Of a stretch of 64,000 nucleotides of DNA, positions 25,296 to 37,324 are shown piece by piece. The number at the start of each line of letters is the position of its first letter. Position 1 is the stretch's first letter. A program made the position numbers and the translations under genes. Source of the DNA: Eutypa lata (taxonomy: Eukaryota > Ascomycota > Sordariomycetes > Xylariales > Diatrypaceae); contig JAKULF010000006.1 of assembly GCA_022661535.1 (NCBI GenBank), positions 1,607,001 to 1,671,000 of the forward strand, written 5' to 3'. The notes below the pieces were generated by a model, which did no database searches, was not told where the DNA came from, and saw only the letters and a list, made by a program, of their open reading frames with translations.

Positions 25296-28074
25296 AGCAA
25301 CGCCGACTTCAGACTCGACAGTTCTCCTCGTAAATGGTCGTCATCACCCGGCACGGATAAGAAGCACGGATCCGCCCGGAAAAGACGACGCGGAATGTAA
25401 TGGGAATGCATTTGAAAGGGGGAAAGGGGGGTGGTTTCTAAACGGTTGGGTGCAATGAACGGGATGAGACAGACAGACGCATTACGGGAAGGAAGGGCCT
25501 TAAGGTGTTGTTATGGTTAACTACGACTGAATTGAATGATAGACTTGCAGGCAGACAGGCAGATGGATGGATGGATGACGGGAGAAACATTTCCACTGGA
25601 CTGACTTTTTTTGCGCAGATTTCAGATAGACAGACAGAGAGAGAACAGAATCAAAGAAGTCAAAAGTGATAAAAAGATAAAAGAAGATGGCTATGAAATG
25701 TCCTAGGTTCATGACATCTGGTCTCCTCGATGACTTGTACTTGACTACTAACTACACGTATTTACACTAATCTGAAGTGATTTGTGGACGATCATTCAAG
25801 AACTTGATACCTATATACCCACCTGCGTAATGTATGAAGCAGTGATACGAATTATCAAGTTTGAAGAGGTGACCACTCTGTTGCTGTATGGGCTGCTCTT
25901 CATATTTACTGTACCTACCTAGTTGGTTATCCTACATCTCTCTCTATATATAGCCCCTACCTCTGAAACCTTTGAAGGTAATGAATGTCTTGATAGTGCA
26001 TGAAAATCTCATATTGGACTCGCCGTAGTTGACTGAACAACCGCAACCGGAGGGAGGACGGGGGGGGGGGGGGGCGGTCAGGATATGTAGTGAGAGAGAT
26101 AGTAGTACATCGATGCCTAGTTTTCACCACTGAGGAGGGAGAGAGTGATAGAGAGAGAGAGGGAGGGAGAGAGGGAGAGAGGCAGGCTCTTGATTCTTCC
26201 TCTGTGGACATATCAAGATGATGGACCTTAGCTTTAATTTGGCCGTGTTCTCTAAGCTTTTGGATTAAATTAGATCTATTGATCTCTGTTGGTCCCCGGC
26301 ATCCAAATCATGTCTGTCTGTCTGTCTGTAGATAAAGGGCGAGCGGCCTCCTCGAGAAGGACAAAAAAAAGGGGGGAGAAGGCGGGGGTGATCATGGCCT
26401 ACAAGATAATCATCAAAGGGAAAGAAAGCATCATGACAATTGGGAGGAGGGAAGTTCAAAAAGAGTGATATTATATTAAGCTAGTAGATTACTGGTTGTT
26501 GGATACCTACCTACCTAGGTAGTCAGTAATGATTATGATATATAAGTAGGTATACATGTAAGTAATGTATTCCATCTATCCACTGACTGTGGTTCCTCTT
26601 TCTGTCTCTTTCTTAACCCCCCCTGCCTGCCTTCTTCATGATAATACACCCTCGACTAAGTAACAACCCTAATTATATACCTATTAAGAGGACTTTCATA
26701 ACTTGGAATAGATGGATGAATGAATGACCTTTGGTACGGTCTTTATTTCTTACAAATATAATGTGTGTAAGTAAGCAAGCAAGCTTGACCTACCGCCAAC
26801 CAAATTGCAAGAGCACGGTGAGCATAATGAAGCGGGCAAAGGGGTGGGGGGGTAGAAATGTATCATGTTTATTATTACAATCCAACCCACCAGATGGATA
26901 TCGATGTCCATTGCCTCCCTGGCTGATTAGAAAGAACGGTAGACCAAGGCGAATGAATGAATAAAGACAACCAAATAAAAAATAAAAAAAGTCACCAAGT
27001 TAACGAAGCCTCCCTCCACCCTCCGTCCTTCCTGCCCCCCCTTTCCTTTTACTTACTAGCTTATTTATTTCTCTTAACCGAGGAGACTGAAGTTTATTAC
27101 CATGGAGAAGAATCACGTTGTCCGTCCTTGTCTACCTAGACAGAATTGAATCTCCTCTCTTAACTTGGTTTAAAACGTTGTTATAGAGGTATGTAGTTGA
27201 ATGAGGGACACTAACTAGCTAGAAAAAGCATGTTTACTTCTATATACACACGTACAGTACTGACCGACCGACTGACTGACTGCCGCCCAGCAACAGCAAG
27301 AAACACTATACCAGGAAGCAACGCAACGAAAAGGCAGCCTAGGTACATACAAGCATTCATTCATTCATTCATTCATGTACAGGCTACCTTAGTTAGGTAC
27401 TTACTTAAAAGATGGAACGAACACTCTCCTTACCGCCACTTACTTTTATACGAGATAATGTATACATAAACAAAACCCAAGTGATATTAAATAAATACTA
27501 AGAATCCAGCATTCTTTTGTGGTTGTTATTGTTGTTGTTGTTGTTGTTGTTGAGGGAAGATGAAGATATCGATTAACTATTCCTTTCGCTTCCAGGGTCA
27601 CCACCTACCTACCTACCTACCATTCGCAACAATTTTTTTTTATTTTTTAAAAAATACTCAGCAACGAAAAACCAAGCTTGATCATCAACGTCCTATCATC
27701 TGTCTTGTCTGCCTTCTTTTTCATAAGATTCCATGCCTTGCCTACTCTACAATGTAAATAGGGGCCATTCCCCCCTTTCCCCTTTTCCCTTTCCTCTCCC
27801 TCTCTCCCTATCCACTCTTTTCCTTTTTTCCTCCATACGCTGTTTTGCCTGCCTTGAGATGCATAATAATGGTGGTGGTCTCGCCAACCCCCCTGCAGGA
27901 CGGGAAAGCAAAGCAAAGCAAAGCCATGACCGTGATTCCCCCCTTCCCTCCCTAGTTCTAGCCTAGCCCGATTTGATCCCTTCATATATCATGCAGAACA
28001 CAAGGGCAAGCGAACAAGAGAAAAATAAAAACGAAGACAAAAAGACACACCTAGCAGTCTTACTTAGCCCGGCC
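25296..28074. repeat. Convergent intergenic region rich in microsatellites
   Basis: No gene is supported. It includes a 15-base G run at 26060-26074, purine-rich GAGA/GGGA tracts at about 26090-26185, CTGT repeats at about 26310-26330, the palindrome CTACCTAGGTAG at 26511-26522, (ATTC)n at about 27354-27375, (TTG)n at about 27520-27551 and AAAGC repeats at about 27905-27925. It separates the 3' ends of the chaperone and eIF5B genes. Confidence 0.6.
26060..26185. repeat. G15 run followed by GA-rich purine tract
   Basis: A 15-base G run (26060-26074) is followed within 20 bases by GAGAGA and GGGAGAGA tracts up to about 26185. It lies in the spacer between two convergent genes and has no coding content. 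Confidence 0.9.
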
Positions 28075-31000
28075 CTAGTTAATATCGAACAACGGCTTGA
28101 GCTTGACGATCAGCTGCCACTCGTCGTTCGACACGTCCTTCCTGTAGAACTCCTTGAGGGTGTCGATGCTCTTTCGAGATATCAAGCTGTAGAGCGTATC
28201 CTTCTCTTCGAGCTGGCGACCGTACACGGGCTGGTTACCGCCCATCTCGATCTTGATGGCAACGGAAGGCTGGCCCTTCTTGCAGATCGGAATTTGTTTG
28301 TGGTCTCGCTCAATACCCGTGCTGTTTTTGTTGTTGCTTATATTAGCTCATATTCATTCATCTAATATTGGGTGGAGGGCGGATGGATGCATCGACAAAG
28401 AAAAAGAAAAAGAAAAAGGAGGGAAGGATGGGGAATACTTACACTCTCCCTAGTTGGACCACCTCCCTGGCACCTGTGGTAGCGTTCGCCCTGACAGCCG
28501 CAACTGGCGTGTTGATTCTCAGGTTGCCTTCGATCACATCGACACCGACGACGATGGGACCGGTCTTGTTGAAGACGGCGACAGGGCGGAGGACGCAGGG
28601 GAAAACAGCCAGCATCTTCGACTCCTCCTTCTTCTTCTCCAGCTGCTCGTCCATGTGCTTCGTGAAGGCGTCGAACAGGTGGTAGATGATGTCGGCGGTG
28701 AAGACCTTGATGCCCTGGTCGTCGGCATACTGCTGCGCTTCCTTGTCCACCTTGACGTCGAAGCAAAGCATGACGGCGTAGTCGGGGGCCTTCTCCAACA
28801 TGGTACCGCACTGCATGACGTCGCGCTTGAACACGGGGCCGATTCCAACATTCGCCACGGGGATCTTGCAGTCCTTCAGGAAGTCGAGCAAGGCCTCGAG
28901 GGAACCAAGAGTCGACGCTTGGACACTGACACCGCGTCCTGACTTCGAAACACGGCTGAATAGCTTGTTCAAATCGGCCTCGACTTCGTCGATGAGGTCA
29001 TCTTCATCATCGTTTGGTCCTACGACCAGCAAGCGAGAGCCCGCAATGGCGCCTTCCAGGCCTGGGGCACTGATTTTGACACCCATAGCGGCCTTGACCT
29101 CCTTGTTATGCACATATGCAGACTTGACCCGGAGCTCCTTCATGGCCGCCGGCGTGAGAAGAGCCCGAATATTGGTCACGATCGCTCCCTCGGTACCGGC
29201 TACCACTATCCTGTCGCCTTCTCGCAAGACACCATTGGATAGAATAACATCGATAGTCATACCGAAACCCTCGATGGCCTTGACTTCAAGAACGGTAGCT
29301 TGGGTTTCAGAGAGGTACATGAGAGAGCCAACCATTCTCTCCTGGGTCAATTGGAGAATCAACTTCAGCATGTCGGGAATACCTTCTCCGGTGTGGGCGG
29401 AGGTAGGAATTAACGAGACGAATTTAGACATGGACTTGTTCTCGTAAAAGAGCTCGGCGTTGAAACCTTGCTCGGCGAAGGCAACCTTTGTCTGCTCCAG
29501 TCTGTTCCTGAATTCGTTTTGCACGCCCTTGTTCTGTAAGGCAAGACTCTCCTGGAAACCGTTGTTGGCGACCATCTTCCAGCCGTATAGACGATCTATC
29601 TTGTTGAGGGCAACAACAAATGGCGTCTTTCTGTCTCTCAATAGTTTCATTGACTCAAGGGTTTGAGGCTCAAGACCATGCATGATATCGACGACCAGAA
29701 TGGCGATGTTACAGAGCGAGGAACCTCTGGAACGCAAGTTTGAGAAAGACTCGTGACCAGGCGTGTCGATGATCAATAGACCAGGAACCTTGAAGTCGAA
29801 CGTTCCGTCGCGGTTGACGACGGCAGTCTTTTGCTTGATGGCCTCGACAGGGAAGTAGGTAGCACCAATCTGTTGTGTGATACCACCAGCTTCGCCTTCT
29901 TGCACGTTCGTCTGTCGAATCTTGTCCAGCAATTTGGTCTTTCCCGTGTCGACGTGTCCCAGAATACAGCAGATAGGAGACCGTAGGTTGTCCTTTGACC
30001 GGGCAGCTAGAGCGGCCTGGTGTGCCTTCTCTCGTCGTTCCGCAGCCTCCTTCTTGCGTTGAGCTTCAGCCGCTTGAGCGGCGGTCTGTTCTTCATCAGA
30101 AGATTCTTCTTCCGAATCAGATTCGGATTCCGACTCTGACCCGCCTTTGTCCTGGCGCTTCGGTCTTGAAGGAAGCCCTTGGGAGGCTTCCGCTCTTGTT
30201 TCCTCATCTGAATCGGCATCCCAGCTGTCTTTCACATCCTCATCACTAGCGGCAGCGGCCTCCCAGTCATCTTCGATGTCGCTCTCAGCCTTCGCCTTAG
30301 CTGCCTTCGCCGCCGCCTCAGCTGCAGCGGCCTCCTTTGCAGCCTTCTCCTCGGCCTCTTTTGCCGCGGCTTCGGCCTGTAGTCTCGCTCGCTCGGCAGC
30401 TTCAGCTAAAGCCTTCTCCTCATCGGCCTATGGACAATTGTAAGTTAAGTCTTAGCTGAAAAAAGATCAAGTATTGAGATATATCTTACCTGTTGCTGAT
30501 TCCTCTTGCCGCCACGTTTTTTATTTTCGTAGACAACCTTCTTCTTCTTGTCCTCACCTTCTTCGGCCGGACCGACTTTGATGCCAGCGGCAAGCATTTG
30601 TTGCAACTTTCTTTCATTACGGGCCTTCTCCTCCTTTTGTGCCTTGGTGAGGAACTTGCCTTCCTTCTTGAGCTGCTCTATCCTCTCCTTTTCTTTCTGC
30701 TTCTTGCGCGCCCTTTCCTCTTCCCTTCGCTTGAATTCCTCGGCCTCTTTCTGGGTTAACTCCTCGATACGGGCCTTCTCCTCGGCATCGGCTTGCTCAG
30801 CGGCTTCTCGCTGCCGTCGCAGCTCTTCTTGTTGTCTTTGGATAGCAGCTAAATGTGGCGGGATCTTCTTTTTCTTTCCAGCAGCATCGGTTGCGGTTGT
30901 AGAGGCAGGGGCTTCTTTCTTTTCCTCGACAGCAGGTTTCGCAGGTTCGGCAGCCTTTGCCGCTGGCGCAGGAGCAGGGGTTTTCTTTTTGGCTGCCTGT

Positions 31001-31527
31001 ATATAGTAGATTAGTAAGATGATTGTGAATACCTCATTAAATCGAATGATTCTCACCTGCTCCTTTTTCCTCTGCTTTTCTCTCTCTTTCTTCAGCTTCT
31101 CCTTTTCAGCCTTCGTGAGAACCTTGCCGGAAGCATCACGTTCTTCATCGGCTGCAGGGGCTGCCTTAGCAGCGGGCTGTTGTTTATTCTGCTTGCCACC
31201 CTTACCCTTCTTCTCCGGAAGGGCGAACTCGTCATCCATGGTTGCTTCCACGGGAGCCTTGACCTCAGGAGCGGGTGTGGTCTCTGCGTCTGCTGCATTC
31301 TCGCCTTCGCCAAAGTCTTCGGAAAGACCCTTTTTCTTCCGCTTCTCCCGGTTCTTCTTCATCATGGCCATGAGGCCACCGACGGGTGCATCATCCTCTT
31401 CGTTCTGATCGGCATCATCTTCGGGCGCAGCATCTTCGCCGTTACCGTTCGCAGGAGCGATGGACTCGCCTAGTTCAGCTTCCCAGTCGTCGGCTGCCTT
31501 CTTATTCCCCTTCTTCTTGGGCGGCAT
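28075..31527 (-). CDS. FUN12: Translation initiation factor eIF5B (FUN12)
   Basis: This GTPase, the eukaryotic IF2, promotes 60S joining and positions initiator tRNA. Four exons close in frame to 1069 residues: 31527-31057, 30996-30490, 30427-28443 and 28321-28075. The first third is a highly charged Lys/Glu/Ala-rich disordered region ([19 protein letters not shown]...). The GTPase core begins near residue 480 with [14 protein letters not shown] (G1), QQIGATYFP (G2), DTPGHESF (G3) and NKIDRLYGW (G4). Beta-barrel domains II and IV follow. The last exon encodes [18 protein letters not shown] through the terminal [12 protein letters not shown], conserved in eIF5B and joined through a split Val codon. 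The length is slightly above yeast (1002) because of the N-terminal region. Confidence 0.96.
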
Positions 31528-32868
31528 TTTGGAAGATTTTTAGTAGATCGGTCGCAAAAGTAGTTCAACTAGCTATTGTTATTACAGCTAGAAAAAAAGG
31601 GCCGTATAATAATAATTAATTACCTATGAGGAAGTTAATATTTTAAAGACGGTTAAAATTGGCCCGTCAACAGGCAAAACGAGACGAGGCTCTTAAAAAG
31701 TTTGGTCTCGGTCTCGGTCTCGGTAGCAGTAGACTTGTGGCAGACGAATTCAATTAAGTAAAAGTTGAGTGAATGAACGAATGGATAGCGAGTGAATATA
31801 TGAGTGTGGGAGTCAAAGTGGGGGCGGGGACAGTAACCTACAAGGTAGAGGTAGTAAGTAAGTAATAAATGGTCTTAACTCCGTTTCTCTCACAGAACGA
31901 AGTACTATAGGCAAAGGTTTCCGAAGAAAATTGATTCCATAGGTATTTAAGTGGAATATAATCAGACCCTTCCTAGGAACATACGACAACAAGCCTTTGC
32001 TTTGCTGTAACTCCTACGTATTATCAACACCAGTTGAATGTCTTGAAGGGTTAGGGCCGGTGTTGTAATGACTGCGGGGCACAGTTGGAAAATACGTAAT
32101 GACGTTTCTGTGTTAAGGAAACAAAGAACGGATACTTTACCGGGGTGTATAGCAATTTTTTGTGCATCTTATGACAAGAAGCGAGGTCTTACATATTTTC
32201 CGGTGCTGAGATTGATACTTATCGATAAGATATAGCAAACAACCCACCCAATTATACCCATGGCCAGGTCTACAGGTAAGAAATCAAGACTTCTTCTTTA
32301 TATATACCTAGGTGGGATTAAATTCAGGTGCTTGTTGAATTGTTTCATCGAACCTACAATATGTAATGTGTATGTAGAGCATCATCCTATTGACAATCAT
32401 TGAAACTGTATATCATCTCCATCTATCTACGTACGTCTGTCTTAATGTTGCCTAGGTAGGTACCCATCCATCGACCCCTTCCTTACGTAGTATCTCTTTA
32501 CACCCTCCCTTTTCTACAGTCAAATCAGAGATATCATCTTCACAAGAATCTCGCTCCCGCTTTGCTTCCAACCACTGGGGAAGAAAGAAAGAAAGAAGAA
32601 GAAGAAAAAAAAACACTCTCCATCATTTCACACACCCAAGCCTTTGCTTTGCCAGTCCTCGGGCACATGAAAAAAAGAAAAGATAATAAACGTAAACATC
32701 AGAGACTTATATCTTCTGAACATGATGGCAGATGTTCACTCTCATCAAACATCACCACGTAGTGACTAGAGAGGGATGAGAGATGACTCTGCCTGCTGGT
32801 TGGTTGGTTCCCAGTTGTCTGAAATCGGGAAAAGAGGAACGTAGTGTCGTCACACAGTCTTCATCAAC
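31528..32868. other. Intergenic, with one weak candidate two-exon peptide
   Basis: This holds the eIF5B promoter and leader on its left side. At 32260-32275 an ATG reads MARST into a good GTAAGA donor. An acceptor TTTCTACAG at 32511-32519 restores frame to a 60-residue basic peptide ending at 32686. The second exon is dominated by GAA/AAG low complexity, so it may be a spliced non-coding or antisense transcript, or chance. Confidence 0.2.
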
Positions 32869-35800
32869 TCAAAGGACTGGTGCGAGGTAATACTCCAGGA
32901 TCTTGTAGGCTAATCTGATATGATCCGTATTGACATTTGACATCTGGGTGGCCGCTGTGATCGTGTCCTGATTCTCATCGAGTGCCTGGACGAGGTCCCG
33001 GAATCTTGCGGCATGCTCTGAATCGGATGTGATATCCTCCAGTATGCGCTCGTCTAAGCACCTCTGCAAGATATCCCCATCGACTTGCATCATAAGCTTG
33101 GTATTTGACCGGGGTTCCGGGTCAAAGTTGCCGTGGAAGGCGTTCGAATATGTGTGCGGGCAGATTGTCGGGGAAGCCATGGCTAAATTTTGAACGAACC
33201 TCAGGAACTGCCAAGCCTCCTTTTTAAGGAGGGTGAAGTGCCGTAATGATCCATCCAGACTAATTCCTAGAATGTCTGCTGTGTCCGGCCCACTCTGAAT
33301 ACATCCGAACCGCGGCTTATGTGTGACCAACTCCCATGGTGGCCTAGTGTGGCCTCGCACGAATCTTCTGACCGATGCATCAAGCTCCGCTTGGAACACC
33401 AATTTGAGAGGTTCGTCATCTAAAGACGTTGACCATAGGCCATAAACTCCGCTCGAGTAATCAGACAGCATTGTTATGGCGCGGAGGCGTTCCCCCTCGA
33501 AAAAAGAGCCAGCCTCGATGGAATGCATGCCCTTTCGGGCAACTGGATCTGAGTGCAACAAGACCATCTGGTTCTCACCAATAGGAGAGCCTCCTTTATA
33601 GTCTAAAATCATGAGTGAATGCTTCACAGTGACAACATGGAGTCGCCCGTCAACGACTTGCATCCAAGCAGCGGGGGAATGGAGCTCAAACTCCTTCACA
33701 AGCTTTAGCTTCTTGTCGGCTGGGTTAACCTGAAAGTAATGTATGTTCAGTCCGAAACCCATGAATACTCCGCTGTCATCAGTCGTAACAGACCACACTG
33801 GTGCATCTACTGTCCGTTTAAACTTGATGCCAAAGCGGATTCGCCGTGAGTCTCCTTCAGCAGTCTGGCACCTTTCCACTTCCGCCGACACGACAAGGAG
33901 AAGACCTTCCTCCTCTCTCACTTTTCCCGCGACGACGATCCACTCCCAGGTCCGACCGTTGTGCTTATATCTCCAATTTGATAAGCAGAGAATCCGTGTA
34001 CCAGGAATGCCTAGGTATTCGATGTAGTCTATATCTACGGGCTTCCTCTCTCCTTCTTTATCTTTAACTTCTTTCACTGGACGCGATAGATCTTGTCCCG
34101 TCTCTGGATCAAAGAAGTGAAGAGAGGGGATGCCGTTCTTAGAGACTACCGTAACAAGAGCTTCTAGCCTATCGGCGTATAGGATCTGAGTAGGAGCACC
34201 GCCAACGAGAAAATGACGCGGCACTGGAAGCGGCTGGCGTTGTAACTGACTAAATAATATTCGGCTTCCAGATATCATTGCCAAGTTCATAGCTCCAACT
34301 TCTTCTTGACCTTGCCGGTAGATTCTTGCCACCGAGTTAACTGACGGCACTGTAGGATCATTGGGGTCAGCGAGCCAGACCCGGTATATCTTCTCGAAAC
34401 GGCCCGGCTGACAATCTGCTGAATAATTCGTCATCATCATGAGTTCAACACCGTTGCAAATCATAATGGAGCTCTGCTCCCCGTTGAGATTTATAGGGAT
34501 GACTTGAGCAGGCGAAGAGCCGAATTTGATTGGACACATTTCATACTTATCACCCCGTATTTGCAGAGTGAAGACGTGACCACTTCTAGTTCCTACAGCC
34601 AGCGTTGTTGACTGTGGACTTTCATAAGCTAGCGCGATACTTGTTAACGCCTCTACAGGTTCTGCCTCAGCCACTGGGCCTTGTCCATATATGTTTGTAC
34701 CGTATATACCTGCATGTTTAACATTAGCATTACTGGGGTTGCAGTTCGTTTCAACGTCCACTTACTGGAATTGAACTCGATTGATTCTGGGATTGCCGTA
34801 GTGGATTCTGAATTGTTGACTGCATGGATTATCAAAACAACAGATTGAACTTGCAAAGTACCCACGAGAATTGATACTTGGCCAGCGAGCCTTCCTAAAG
34901 CAATGCAAGTCACTTCTCCATTCACCTTGTACGTTGCCTTTTTGGATAGTATGATGCCATCTACTGCAAGAACCCAAATGTCAAATCCCGAATTGGAATG
35001 AACCGCAAGAGCTATAAGATCGTCTTGTATAACAGCGTATTCTATGGTTGCGGTTGAATCTCCTGTGATCTCGTATGCACTCTCTCGGGAACTGAGCTCT
35101 GATCGTTAGTCTACTTTAAAAACAGCGCGAGCACAGACGAGAGATATGAACTTACGCTTCTGAAGATTTTACAATTATGACGAAAGATGTTGTAACCTGG
35201 ATCACCATGGCATCGCCATCTTGGGCAGCCACAGTTCTTGACGAAAGGTCGTATGGCACGGTATCTTCTTCTCGATCTATAACATCTTCAAAATCTTCCG
35301 AGAAGTGTATGATAGCAGATCTATCAGGAAGCGACAGAAGAAGCAAGAAACCATCTTCCACCTCATCATGAAGCGGTCCTACAGCCCAGCATTGCCTGAT
35401 CGGCGCAATATACTCTGCAACTTGGGTGATTCTTGCGGGAAGGCCATAGCGAAGTTCGGTGATACTTCCCAGCTTCCCCCTTCCGGAGCTAACAAAAACC
35501 TTGTCCGGGCGCCGGAATGTGCTACGTCTTCTATCAAGAAGGGCAGTGTTGTTGCTATCTCTTGTCGGCTCTTCGGCCTCTCTTCTTGATTCGCAAGCGA
35601 TGGTTATGTCTATAGTTGGAGACCAGTTTGGGATGGCACCAACGCGCTCCAACTTTCGTCTTGGTTCTACCTAGAAAGGGACGGTTAGCAGGCAGGCGGC
35701 TAGGCAAGGGAGGTGTAGAGGAACTAACACTCCAAATAGTACCGGGGCAGCAGTTCCCCCCAGCAATCAACACATCTCCTATTGTATCGTACATGCATGT

Positions 35801-37324
35801 GAAGGCTGAGTCAATAGTACATTCCAATGAGCCCATGTAGTAGGCTACTTCAACGGCCGGGTCTTCGCCAATATCTAACCAGTTGAGCAGCCCATCTTCT
35901 CTAGCTAAGTAGAGAACATCATGATCCGTATGGTATCGAGATTCTCGATAGGGTCTTGTCCAAGCTGTCCAGAGAGGTTTGACGGACCCGTCATGGTATT
36001 CAGTGCTTTGTACCTTCTGATCAAGTTCGAACGGTTCGAACGTTGGCGATCCTTGCAGAATGTCAGAGCAAGTGGCTGTGAGACGTTCGGTTACTATCAA
36101 GAAAGCGTTCCGGACAGTAAGTGGGATGAGCAAGAGTGGCAACCGATATTCATCGGCAAGTGGATGGCCGCCGCGTTCCTCTGCAAAGACCCTCCGAAGC
36201 TCATCTCCTTGCTCCCACTCATATAACACCAACTTAGACTTCTGAAGTTTCACTACTAGCACGAGTAGGATAATATGATAATCATTCTCAGGGCTTGGAT
36301 GAAGGTATTCGATTTTATGGATAATGCCGCTAATGCCTCGCGCTCGGAACGACTTAATAGGCTGAAGGCGGTAACCTCGGCTATGCTGTATGCGTAGATT
36401 CTCCATTGACTCGAGTTCGAATGTGACGAAGAGGTCCTCGAGACAAGCTAGAGTCAAGTACCTCGAGCTAGGGTCAATGGTCATATGGAATCCAGGATAG
36501 ACTAAACGAGCACCGGGTATTGAATGCTGAAACGAAACAAATTCCCAATTGCCGACAGCATCTTGCTGCAGGTATAGGAAGACTAAGATACCATTCTCAA
36601 GCGCTAGGATTAATAGGTTATAAGGGAGTCGGCTAGTTCGATTCCGCTGTATGGGGTTTGATGGATTGGTTTCGGTCATATCTATGTCTTCATCATCTTC
36701 AATCTTGACAGCGGCACCCCCTTCAATGTCTTCGTGATATGTGGCATAGTCAGCAGATGGTCCCATAACCCGAGCGTTTCGTATCCTAGAACCGAAATCC
36801 CTTTTCCTGACAATATCTTGGAGGCGTCTATCTTGCCGGAGCTCGCAAATCTGAACGAAATTCTCCTAATCTGGTATTAGCAAATTCTCACGGCCAGTAT
36901 GATTTTCACAGAAGGGACATGATGCGATAAGTCGCAGGTATAATAGATTATGCCCATGTACTTCGTTATAACGAGAATCGGTCGATACTGGTATAAAGGT
37001 TTTGAGAGGTAAGGGTTTGCATATAAGTGAAGCTAAACGCGTGGCCTTCCGCAGAATCGAGGGAAGAAGAAATAAACATGAAACACGTACGCCTATTAAT
37101 GCGATATCGTTCTGATTGGAGGGGCGAATTTTGATAGGCAATGTCCAAAGAACGACAGGACTATCCATGATAGTCCGGGTAAGTAGACCACACATTGGTG
37201 GCTTCGACGGAGGCTGTCTTCCTATCCCCCGGCGAGAAGTGCCCTGATCCCGCATGAGTTCATCGGCAGTGAGGGTACGAGTCACCCACTCGCCGTGTTC
37301 GAGAACGTTAGTTTGAATAGACAT
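32869..37324 (-). CDS. MMS1-N/CPSF-A domain protein (DDB1-RSE1-CFT1 superfamily)
   Basis: This belongs to the triple beta-propeller superfamily that includes DDB1/Mms1 (cullin-4 ubiquitin ligase adaptors in DNA repair), Rse1 (splicing) and Cft1 (3'-end processing). Five exons close in frame to 1350 residues: 37324-37091, 36865-35729, 35670-35156, 35091-34766 and 34709-32869. It begins MSIQTNVLEHGEWVTRTL and then has the MMS1-N-like LLTRTIMDSPVVLWTLP...ENFVQICELR...RKRDF. The middle is repetitive beta-propeller sequence. The C-terminal CPSF-A-like portion ends with MMQVDGDILQRCLDE and a helical tail. The N-terminus and overall sequence differ from canonical Rse1, Cft1 and Ddb1, so I call the superfamily only. 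It is closest to the filamentous-fungal MMS1-N proteins sometimes labelled thermotolerance protein. The first intron (37090-36866) has an open frame through it, so retention would change the protein. Confidence 0.88.

Noticed and set aside
34762..37324. Reading the open frames through introns of the MMS1-N gene as separate genes
   Set aside because: The conserved segments join in phase through five exons to one 1350-residue protein; the extra frames are intron read-through.
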